DNA of 64,000 nt from Closterium sp. Naga37s-1 (taxonomy: Eukaryota; Streptophyta; Zygnematophyceae; Desmidiales; Closteriaceae). The translations under genes and the position numbers were made by a program. Within the stretch, counting starts at the first letter, position 1, and every line of letters starts with the position of its first letter. This document shows positions 54,695-64,000 of this stretch, piece after piece. Below the pieces are notes generated by a model that made no database searches, was not told the origin of the DNA, and saw only the letters and a list, made by a program, of their open reading frames with translations. The DNA lies in the NCBI GenBank assembly GCA_947471745.1, contig CANJKZ010000464.1, positions 496,001-560,000 on the forward strand, written 5' to 3'.

Positions 54695-57600
54695 GTGCAC
54701 TCTTCTCCTTCACTTTCACCGCCTCTCTCACCTTACCGCGTCTCGCTCCTCCTGTCGGTCGCACCTAGCTCATTCCTCTCAATCGCTCGTAATCCAGCAC
54801 CAGGTATCACCGCCGGCACTACAACACTTAGTCACGAAGGTTCGACTCTTCGGCGCGCGGCTGGAAAGAGGCTGAAGCCCGTTCACCGTGGGCCTTCTTG
54901 TCGCCATGGCTCGCCGCGGAGCCCGTCTGTCGTTGGCCTCGTCGCACTCGTCGCCGGGCTCGCTGCGATCAGCCTCCTCGCGACCCACGCCAGCGCAGGT
55001 GAGCGCCGTCGTGCTCCCACTATCGCCACTCCCAGTGACTCGCGTTCACTCTTGCTCGCTCACCCGCTTGATTTTGACCACTCTTTTTGGTTGCACTCGT
55101 TCTTACAATGCTCTTGCTCTTGTTTGTGGGTGGTGTCGGAAAGTACGTGCGTGAGTGTTGGGGTGCGCGTGAGCGCAGCGCAGGGGTGTGGGTGAGTGCA
55201 ATTTCTTACCTTACCAACCCGCCTGCCCTGCTTCATCTCGGAACCATCTCGAATCCCCTGCAGACGCGTGTGCCACCGTGGATTGCGGGTCAGTCGCCTT
55301 CTGCTCTGCGGCCGATGATGGCAGCACCGAGTGCCTGTGCGACGGGGGTTATGTCTTTAACGTAACAGACAAGACGTGCAATGGTGAGTGGTGGGAGAGT
55401 GGCAGTGATGCAGTATCGGCTGCATGGCTGAATGTCTGAGTGAGCTGCCCGTCGCCTGCCCAGAGTTTACAGTCACCTGCCATTCAGTATCTCTTGCTCC
55501 TTGACTTCGCCCCTCATTACTACTTCCACCCTCTCCCTCCCCCCCCATGCCCGTGGCAGATCCGTGCGCGGATGTGGCAGTGCAGTGTCCAGCGAGGGCG
55601 GAGTGCGTGGCGAGGAGGGGCAAGGCGGAGTGCGAGTGCGAGATGGGGTACATCCTGCAGAACAACACCTGCACTGGTCAGACTCAACACCAGTAACCCC
55701 TGAGAGGCCCCCCTGAGAGGCACCCCTGAGAGGCCCCCCTGAGAGGCCCCCCTGAGAGGCACCCCTGAGAGGCCCCCCTGAGAGGCCCCCCTGAGAGGCC
55801 CCCCTGAGAGGCCCTGAAACATCACGCGCCTCATCCATGTTCTCTTCCGCCCCTCATTTCCCCCCCACCCCACCCCACACCCTCTTGCCTTTGCATTCCG
55901 CTCTCTCCCCCCTCTGCTGCACCAACTCGATGGCACTGAATCACCGCAACAACACCGTGTCGCGGCCACGGCGCAGACGGGTTGGTGCAGACGCAGGTGG
56001 AGGTGGAGGGGCTCAGCTACCTCGCGCTCGTCACCTTCGAGAGCCCCGTGCCCATGGCGCACGCCACTGGCGCCATGGCGTGCAGCGACGTGGGTGACCT
56101 GGGCGGGGGCAGCAGCACCAAGATCAGCGTGGAGTGGAAGTCGTTTGGCGTGGACACCGTGGGCACCGGCATGTGCAAGAGCCTCTCGTTTCACGCCGAC
56201 CCCGGCTGTGCGGACAAGGCGGGATTGACCATCGCGCGCCCTGCCATGGTCCGCGATGCCTTCCCCGTCACAAAACGGTGAGCGAGGGCACTGTGGTTTC
56301 GTCTGCTGTGCTGCTTGCATTTCAAAGGGAGCACGCCAGTCAGCAAAGTCCTCTTGTTCAACGGCGTCCTCTGTGCTGTGCCCTCCCCTTTGCGCCCCAC
56401 TCGCAGGACTGTGAGAGCCACCCCGCCACAGTCAATCAGCTGTGAAATCGGTAAGTGCGAGCGCAGAAACTTGTCCCGGGCACATGCGCACAGCCCTTGG
56501 AGTGTCTTCACCGTCACTCTGAATGCATCACGTGCACATAGCCAAGGAGCTTCAAGCACCTTCACCTCTCTTCTGGTTAAGCAAGGTGGAGACACAGGCA
56601 CTGCTCTGTGTTCGCTGCCAACCCATGCCATGCATGCCTTACTCACCCCATTCATCCCGTCCCCCTACGTGCCTGGCTGGTGCGTCCCTCGGCGCCACCA
56701 ACAACAGCCACGTGTCACAAGGAATGCGGCAGTGCACAGTGCGTGGTGAGGGACGGCGTGTCTCAATGCAAGTGCCCCTGGAGCCAAGTGTTCGACGACG
56801 CGCAGAAGCGCTGCACCAGCAAGTCGCCCGGCACCACCCCTGGTACGTGCCTCTGTCTGCTATTGCATGTACCCATCCACAAATAGCTGCCCCATCAGCC
56901 GTCCTCGTGTGCAGGCAGAAAGATAATCTCCCTTGGGCGGCCAGGCCGATCGTCCTTTGAAAGAAAAATGACCCCACTCCTTCCCTCCCCCACCCACGGC
57001 AGACCCGAACACTAGCGGAGGCGCGGACCCGTGTGCGGCAGTGCAGTGTGCGAGGCACTCGCAGTGCGTGGGGAGGAACGGGCAGCCCACGTGCACGTGT
57101 GACGCCGGCTACACCACGGCCAACAACGGCCTCTGCTCTGGTGAGCTCTACAATCTTATTTATTTTAATTGTTTGCGCACGAGCTCTAGCGGCAGCCCCA
57201 CACCTAGAGGCACCACATGAAATTACAGTGCTTCATGTCAACCGATTGAGTGTGTGTGCTATTGTGTGGCGTCCTCTTGGCCCTCACACGGGCGCTCCTT
57301 CCTCCTCCCCGTCTCCTGACCCACTCAGCCTCATGCTCTTTCCTCTCTCCTCCACACACCACCTCGCACCACACCAGCTATCTGCAAGCCGGACTGCCCC
57401 ACCAATGGCCAGTGCGTGGTGGTGGGAGGGAAGCCCGTGTGTCGCTGCAAGGCGGGCTTCCGACAGGGCAAGAGCAAGTGCACACGTAAGGGCAAAGGGG
57501 CGAGGATGAGCGAGCCCCCGTTGTATCGTGCTGCTTTTCCAACCTCTCCACTGCTCATTCTCTTTCCAACCTCTCCACTGCTCATTCTCTTTCCAACCTC

Positions 57601-60600
57601 TCCACTGCTCATTCTCTTTCCAACCTCTCCACTGCTCATTCTCTTTCCAACCTCTCCACTGCTCATTCTCTTTCCAACCTCTCCACTGCTCATTCTCTTT
57701 CCAACCTCTCCACTGCTCATTCTCTTTCCAACCTCTCCACTGCTCATTCTCTTTCCAACCTCTCCACTGCTCATTCTCTTTCCAACCTCTCCACTGCTCA
57801 TTCTCTTTCCAACCTCTCCACTGCTCATTCTCTTTCCAACCTCTCCACTGCTCATTCTCTTTCCAACCTCTCCACTGCTCATTCTCTTTCCAACCTCTCC
57901 ACTGCTCATTCTCTTTCCAACCTCTCCACTGCTCATTCTCTTTCCAACCTCTCCACTGCTCATTCTCTTTCCAACCTCTCCACTGCTCATTCTCTTTCCA
58001 ACTTCTCCACTGCTCATTCTCTTTCCAACCTCTCCACTGCTCATTCTCTTTCCAACCTCTCCACTGCTCGTTCTCTTTCCAACCTCTCCACTGCTCATTC
58101 TCTTTCCAACCTCTCCACTGCTCATTCTCTTTCCAACCTCTCCACTGCTCATTCTCTTTCCAACCTCTCCACTGCTCATTCTCTTTCCAACCTCTCCACT
58201 GCTCATTCTCTTTCCAACTTCTCCACTGCTCATTCTCTTTCCAACCTCTCCACTGCTCATTCTCTTTCCAACCTCTCCACTGCTCGTTCTCTTTCCAACC
58301 TCTCCACTGCTCATTCTCTTTCCAACCTCTCCACTGCTCATTCTCTTTCCAACCTCTCCACTGCTCATTCTCTTTCCAACCTCTCCACTGCTCATTCTCT
58401 TTCCAACCTCTCCACTGCTCATTCTCTTTCCAACCTCTCCACTGCTCATTCTCTTTCCAACCTCTCCACTGCTCATTCTCTTTCCAACCTCTCCACTGCT
58501 CATTCTCTTTCCAACCTCTCCACTGCTCATTCTCTTTCCAACTTCTCCACTGCTCATTCTCTTTCCAACCTCTCCACTGCTCATTCTCTTTCCAACCTCT
58601 CCACTGCTCGTTCTCTTTCCAACCTCTCCACTGCTCATTCTCTTTCCAACCTCTCCACTGCTCATTCTCTTTCCAACCTCTCCACTGCTCATTCTCTTTC
58701 CAACCTCTCCACTGCTCATTCTCTTTCCAACCTCTCCACTGCTCATTCTCTTTCCAACCTCTCCACTGCTCATTCTCTTTCCAACCTCTCCACTGCTCAT
58801 TCTCTTTCCAACCTCTCCACTGCTCATTCTCTTTCCAACCTCTCCACTGCTCATTCTCTTTCCAACCTCTCCACTGCTCATTCTCTTTCCAACCTCTCCA
58901 CTGCTCATTCTCTTTCCAACCTCTCCACTGCTCATTCTCTTTCCAACCTCTCCACTGCTCATTCTCTTTCCAACCTCTCCACTGCTCATTCTCTTTCCAA
59001 CCTCTCCACTGCTCATTCTCTTTCCAACCTCTCCACTGCTCATTCTCTTTCCAACCTCTCCACTGCTCATTCTCTTTCCAACCTCTCCACTGCTCATTCT
59101 CTTTCCAACCTCTCCACTGCTCATTCTCTTTCCAACCTCTCCACTGCTCATTCTCTTTCCAACCTCTCCACTGCTCATTCTCTTTCCAACCTCTCCACTG
59201 CTCATTCTCTTTCCAACCTCTCCAGTGCTCATTCTCTTTCCAACCTCTCCACTGCTCATTCTCTTTCCAACCTCTCCAGTGCTCATTCTCTTTCCAACCT
59301 CTCCACTGCTCATTCTCTTTCCAACCTCTCCACTGCTCATTCTCTTTCCAACCTCTCCACTGCTCATTCTCTTTCCAACCTCTCCACTGCTCATTCTCTT
59401 TCCAACCTCTCCACTGCTCATTCTCTTTCCAACCTCTCCACTGCTCATTCTCTTTCCAACCTCTCCACTGCTCATTCTCTTTCCAACCTCTCCACTGCTC
59501 ATTCTCTTTCCAACCTCTCCACTGCTCATTCTCTTTCCAACCTCTCTACTGCTCATTCTCTTTCCAACCTCTCCACTGCTCATTCTCTTTCCAACCTCTC
59601 CAGTGCTCATTCTCTTTCCAACCTCTCCACTGCTCATTCTCTTTCCAACCTCTCCACTGCTCATTCTCTTTCCAACCTCTCCACTGCTCATTCTCTTTCC
59701 AACCTCTCCACTGCTCAGTCTCTTTCCAACCTCTCCACTGCTCATTCTCTTTCCCGACTTGCTTGCCATCATGCCTTGTTCCATCTCGTTGCCTCTCACC
59801 CTCCAACCTTCCCATCTCTCGCACCCGATCCACCCACCTGACAGCTGTGTGCAAGCCTACCTGCGGTGCCAATGCCCAATGCCTGGCGGTGAAGGGCAAG
59901 CCAGCGTGTCAGTGCAGCACGGGGTTCAAGATGGTCAACAACAAGTGCATGCGTGAGTGCACGGACAAACGTGCTATCCTCGTGGTCGTGTCACTTCCAC
60001 CATTTCCACCAGCCACCTGCAGAACAACGCATGTGTCGATGAAGCTTTTGTCATCTGTGCTTGCTGCGCTATAGTGTATTCCCTCGGCTCTTCCCCGCTC
60101 ATCCTCCATTCTTCCCATATCTCGCACCCACCCCACCGATTTGACAGCCGTGTGCAAGTCTGCCTGCGGTGCCAATGCCCAGTGCATGGCGGTGAAAGGG
60201 AAGCCGGCGTGCCAGTGCAGCACGGGGTTCAAGTCAGTCAACAACAAGTGCATGCGTAAGAGAGGGAGGGACTTTTGCTTTTCATTTTCTCGTTCTCTTC
60301 CAAGCCTGTGAAGCTCCAGTGAACCCCATGCTCTTCCCTCTCTTCCAAAACCTTACCACCCACTTGCAACCATTTAACAATCTTTGTGCCTTGAAACATA
60401 TGCTGTTTATGCTGCCTGTGCTCGATTCCCTTCATCTCTTCCTCACTTTCATTCTTTCCCTCTCTCTCATCCACCTCACCCGCTTGACAGCCGTGTGCAC
60501 GCCTACCTGCACTGCCAACTCCCAGTGCATGGCGGTGAAAGGGAAGCCGGCATGCCAGTGCAACACAGGGTTCAAGCTGGTCAACAACAAGTGCACACGT

Positions 60601-60890
60601 AAGAGGAGGGAGACAAGTATGCTCTCGGTATTGTTCTCTCCATGCGTGCACACCTCCACTTAACCTCATGCATGCGCTTCCCCCCTCTCTCACAACCTCT
60701 ACCATCACAGCCGCCGTGCATCCTGTATTCTCGTTGACCAACTCCTGCACCTGCCTTGTGTTTCCTCGTTTATCCACAGTCTTCCATCTCCATGTGGTCA
60801 TGCCTGGAGGGCATTCCATTCACTCTCATACTGCTCTTCTCTCCCCACCACCCATCCACCCACTCAGCCAAACGAGCTGGATCTTCTTGA
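54695..60890 (+). CDS. Secreted multi-EGF-like protein, unknown family
   Basis: Twelve exons: 54695-54998, 55264-55383, 55560-55676, 55977-56277, 56407-56450, 56708-56842, 57003-57140, 57378-57485, 59845-59952, 60148-60255, 60491-60598, 60868-60890. All introns are GT-AG; all phase 1 except phase 2 after exon 4. Total 537 aa. Exon 1 ends in a hydrophobic segment with an Ala-x-Ala end (VVGLVALVAGLAAISLL...HASA), read as a signal peptide or anchor, preceded by about 75 residues from the only in-frame ATG, so the true start may lie elsewhere. Exons 2, 3 and 6-11 each encode one six-cysteine EGF-like module (last four: CX3CX5CX8CXCX10C, 36 codons each). Exons 4-5 encode about 115 residues of unrecognised, Cys-poor sequence (VEVEGLSYLALVTFESPVPM). 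Likely apoplastic or surface. The last exon (PKRAGSS, stop) is the least sure. Confidence 0.8.
55693..55815. repeat. Intron minisatellite, about 13-14 bp unit
   Basis: CCCCTGAGAGGC(C/A)C in about nine tandem copies at the start of intron 3 of the EGF-like gene, beginning 17 bases after the donor site. Confidence 0.85.
57534..59753. repeat. 27-bp minisatellite, about 82 copies, in intron 8
   Basis: Unit TTTCCAACCTCTCCACTGCT plus CATTCTC, pyrimidine-rich on the plus strand, nearly perfect. Because 27 is a multiple of 3 and no frame has a stop, it produces open frames over 800 codons on both strands. None has the surroundings of a gene. It makes up almost all of the 2359-bp intron 8 (57486-59844). 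Variants (AACTTC, CTCGTTC, CCAGTG) recur in fixed spacing. Confidence 0.97.
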
Positions 60891-61960
60891 ACGCGATTCA
60901 AGGCTTCAATATGCGCTCTCAAGGGGCCGTGCCGTGTTACGCAATAGCAGACAAGAGGTGCAAGCGACTGCATGTGGTGTGGTTGTTCAGAAGGCAGGAA
61001 TGAAACTTAGACTCGGTGTGGAAGACCAAGTGTAGGGGGGAGGGTGGGGGGGGAGGGGGGGGGGTTAGAGTTTCTGTGTTGTGCAATGATTATTGTCTCG
61101 TTTACCATAGGCTTGAATTCTTCTTTGCATGTTACAGTATGTTTCTCTGTTTCTAATTATTCGCTCCACGTCTCCCTTTGGAACAAACAATGTAGCGATG
61201 GTGTGAAAAGGCAAGACATAATGACTAGCCTGATGAGACCTGATAGACCTCTCATTACGGTGGCCTTGTATTGTAATGTGTGCACTGCACGCATAGTTGG
61301 AGGCGCGGAGACTAGTGACACTCGGGTCGGCCACAAGCAGTTAGGCAGGCGTGCACAGTGTGCAACGGTTGAAGTGGTGGAAACACTGGTGGTAACTGAA
61401 GCTGGTTTCTTTGACATTTTTTGTAACCCCTAAAGCTTTACAACCAGTCAAAAACTTATTTCACCTAAAACAGCAGTTGCTGCCACGTACATCATGGGCC
61501 ATGGCACCTATAACGTGCTTCACTAAGCTGTGCACGGCATGCAAGCGCAATGCTACGGGCCATGAAGGCGATTGAAGAGGAGAACAAGCTGCTCGAATGA
61601 CAGCTCCTCGGGACGGGCCTGCAAGCAAGGCGCGTTCAAGTAAGCTATGCGTGCATGTGTAATGGTATGGAACGTGGGACTAACAGGGCTGATTGGATCG
61701 AGTGTCAACTAGGGTGGAAGGTAGCGAAATGCATTACTGCTCTGCAGCGAGAGTGCAATGGGCTGTGCCAGGCAGCGCAAGAAGGGGCGGAACATGGGGC
61801 TTGGAAGGAGATGCACTGTGGCGCGTGCTTCAGAGGGGCCAACAGTGATTGCGATCACTCAGCAACCACAGCTTACCTGCTGCATCCCCGTCAGCACACC
61901 ACCCACTGCACCTCACCGTGTGCACTGCACCTCCCCCCGTGCGCCCCTCTCACGACTCAC
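60891..61960. other. No supported gene
   Basis: 3' flank of the EGF-like gene. A G-rich run lies at 61035-61065. At about 61555-61600 the plus strand reads LRAMKAIEEENKLLE then a stop, a short coiled-coil-like stretch with no further support. ORFs elsewhere are short and lack recognisable motifs. Confidence 0.5.
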
Positions 61961-64000
61961 AGTGGCGGGCAGCGAGAGCGCCTCGAGAGCAGCGGCCACC
62001 TGCTGCGACGAGTACGAGGGCTGCAGCGACGCCCGCAGCATCTTGCGCTTCGCCTGGAACGCCCTGTTCACCTGCCCTCGTGCCGTGGTGGTGTGCGGTG
62101 CGGTGTGGTGCGGGTGTGTAGGGTGTGGCGCAGTGCGAGAACCAACGACAGAGAGAGTAAGGGAGCAGGATGTGGAGCAGCTTGAGACAAGTGGGAAGCA
62201 GGACGTGAGTGTGAGGGCCGGGATGGGGGCAGATGACAGGTGACAGATCAGATGCCAATGAGTGCAGCACCTCCGTGGCAGCAAGAGCAGGGTGATGAGC
62301 ATGGGTGCAAGAGCAGGGTGATGAGCATGGGTGCAAGAGCAGGGTGATGAGCATGGGTGCAAGAGCAGGGTGATGAGCATGGGTGCAAGAGCAGGGTGAT
62401 GAGCATGGGTGCAAGAGCAGGGTGATGAGCATGGGTGCAAGAGCAGGGTGATGAGCATGGGTGCAAGAGCAGGGTGATGAGCATGGGTGCAAGAGCAGGG
62501 TGATGAGCATGGGTGCAAGAGCAGGGTGATGAGCATGGGTGCAAGATCAGGGTGATGAGCATGGGTGCAAGATCAGGGTGATGAGCATGGGTGCAAGAGC
62601 AGGGTGATGAGCATGGGTGCAAGATCAGGGTGATGAGCATGGGTGCAAGAGCAGGGTGATGAGCATGGGTGCAAGAGCAGGGTGATGAGCATGGGTGCAA
62701 GAGCAGGGTGATGAGCATGGGTGCAAGATCAGGGTGATGAGCATGGGTGCAAGAGCAGGGTGATGAGCATGGGTGCAAGAGCAGGGTGATGAGCATGGGT
62801 GCAAGAGCAGGGTGATGAGCATGGGTGCAAGAGCAGGGTGATGAGCATGGGTGCAAGAGCAGGGTGATGAGCATGGGTGATGAGCAGGGTGATGAGCATG
62901 TTTGTTTGCGAAAGCAAACAAACACACGAACATTCCACACACACCTACATGCATTCGCACACGCATACTCGTACAAACAGGCGGCAGGATGTCGTGCAAT
63001 GTGAATTTGCACCCAACAAGTGCGTTACTTACCATATGGTTGGTACTAGGAGTAAGTGTGATACATACTCGTGTTGTTGGTACTAAGAGTAAAGGGCGTT
63101 ACTTACTCGTGTTGTTGATACTAGGAATCAATGCGTTATCTACCCGTGCGGTTGGGACTAAGAATAAGTGGGTTACTTACCCGTATGGTTAATACAAAGA
63201 ATGAGTGCGTTACTTATCTATGTGGTTGGTATCAAGAGTAAGTGCGTTTCTTACCCGTCTGGTTGGTACTAAGAGTATGTATGTTACTTACCCGTATGGT
63301 TGGTACTAGGAGTAAGTGCGTTACTTACCCATGTGGTTGATACTAAGTGTAAATGCGTTACTTACTCGTATGGTTGATACTAGGAGTAAGTGCAAAATTT
63401 ACCCGTCTGGTTGGTACTAAAAGTATGTGTGTTACTTACCTGTATGGTTGATCCTAAGAGTAAGTGCGTTACTTACCCATGTGGTTGATACTAAGAGTAG
63501 GTGCGTTACTTACCCGTGTGGTTGGTATCAAGAGTAGGTGCGTTTCTTACCCGTCTGGTTGGTACTAGGAGCATGTGTGCTACTTACCCGTATCGTTGAT
63601 ACTAAGAGTATGTGCGTTTCTTACCCGTGTGGTTGGTTCAAAGAGTAAGTGCAAAACTTACCCGTATGGTTGGTACTAAGAGTATGTGTATTACGTACCC
63701 GTATGGTTGGTACTAAGAGTATGTGTGTTACTTACCTATATGCTTGGTACTAGGAATAGGTATGTCAGCTCATGCAGATCAGCTCCAAGGGGTAGGGCTG
63801 GAGGAACAGGGGAAGCGGAAGGAGGGCGGACGTCGTCAGCGTCCGCACCAGTAAGCTCCCCGACCTCGGCGAGCAATGAGAGTGTCGCCGTCGAGGTGTC
63901 CGTCGGCGGGTTGACCTTCGTCCGCCCCGCCGCCGGCCCGTGCTCCGACTTCCACACCTCCAGCGATATAGTCTCGTAGAACACCATGTTCGACGTGGTG
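61961..64000 (-). CDS. Partial unknown gene, enters from the right edge
   Basis: Two coding pieces on the minus strand. The right piece, from the window edge (64000) down to about 63850-63740, reads SNMVFYETISLEVWKSEHGP and KVNPPTDTSTATLSLLAEVG. Its 3' boundary is unclear: donors are possible at 63849 and elsewhere, and the frame stops at about 63739. The left piece, 62071-61961, is a clean 111-bp exon (37 codons, phase 0, AG and GTGAGT sites) reading VNRAFQAKRKMLRASLQPSY and QVAAALEALSLPAT. That these belong to one gene is an inference from strand and proximity. The intervening DNA is two minisatellites. I do not recognise the protein. The N-terminus is outside the window and the C-terminal exon was not found. 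Confidence 0.4.
62284..62890. repeat. 27-bp minisatellite, about 22 copies
   Basis: Unit GAGCATGGGTGCAAGAGCAG plus GGTGATG, with a GAGC/GATC variant position. Lies just upstream (minus sense) of the 61961-62071 exon, so probably intronic. Again a multiple of three, giving false ORFs (minus strand LLHPCSSPCSCTHAHHPA). Confidence 0.95.
63020..63765. repeat. 37-bp minisatellite, about 20 copies
   Basis: Unit GGTTGGTACTAAGAGTA(T/A)GT followed by G(T/C)GTTACTTACCCGTAT, diverged 10-20% between copies. The minus strand of most units carries GGTAAGTAAC, a strong donor-like string. It abuts the partial coding piece at the right edge. Confidence 0.92.

Noticed and set aside
57534-59753. CRISPR-like regular array
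   Set aside because: No spacers: units are directly joined and identical. The window is eukaryotic. The same holds for the arrays at 62284 and 63020.
57416-60074. Three overlapping open frames above 800 codons (two plus, one minus)
   Set aside because: They are the 27-bp minisatellite read in stop-free frames inside intron 8. Each repeats a 9-residue unit, and the real exons 8 and 9 at the edges are explained by splicing.
60668-61003. 112-residue frame as an alternative last exon of the EGF-like gene
   Set aside because: An AG at 60713-60714 would allow it in phase, but the added residues carry no EGF pattern and the stretch contains intron-like CT-rich sequence. The short exon at 60868-60890 was preferred, with low certainty.
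61555-61655. Possible coiled-coil peptide (LRAMKAIEEENKLLE) as part of a transposase or regulator
   Set aside because: Too short, ends in a stop, and no neighbouring frame or splice site extends it.
61913-63012. Open frames with repeated LLHPCSSPCSCTHAHHPA
   Set aside because: The 27-bp minisatellite at 62284-62890 has no stops in these frames. No gene evidence.

Overview
This is a eukaryotic nuclear window, GC-rich and dominated by transposable elements. Host genes carry GT-AG introns. The left-hand gene belongs to the plant-type TPR-thioredoxin-like (TTL) family, and the retroelements (Ty1/copia, a chromodomain Ty3/gypsy, an L1-like LINE, hAT) are the usual plant-lineage set. I infer a streptophyte green alga or early-diverging land plant; the species cannot be named from sequence alone. 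I see no bacterial or organellar features.

Layout. 1-4608: a six-exon TTL-type gene on the minus strand (892-3831) and its upstream region. 4609-12520: a dispersed promoter-like repeat, and in it a copia element (copia-1, 5240-12415) that itself carries a hAT-like MITE (6078-6963). 12835-35440: a nested pile. An old copia (A, minus) is cut by a 5'-truncated LINE (13570-14242) and by a long LINE (plus). The long LINE is cut at 17625 by a chromovirus (17626-31075, minus), and the chromovirus is cut at 21885 by copia-2 (21886-28581, minus). LTR divergence (about 2.7% for the chromovirus, 1.6% for copia-2) agrees with the nesting order. 35490-38690: a dead copia on the plus strand. 38700-47900: a second old copia (B), cut by copia-3 (38932-46530), whose two LTRs are identical and whose coding region is almost intact. 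48000-49933: the 3' end of one more copia on the plus strand. 49934-53714: a complete hAT transposon with an 8-bp target duplication and a four-exon transposase gene broken by one stop codon. 53715-60890: promoter region and a twelve-exon plus-strand gene for a secreted protein with eight EGF-like modules. 60891-64000: mostly minisatellites in and around a partial, unrecognised minus-strand gene.

Only three host genes can be supported: the TTL protein (possible redox-active co-chaperone), the EGF-like secreted protein (probably cell wall or surface), and the 5'-truncated unknown gene at the right edge. Many long open frames in the window are artefacts of tandem repeats whose unit is a multiple of three, or of very high GC. 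They are not reported as genes.
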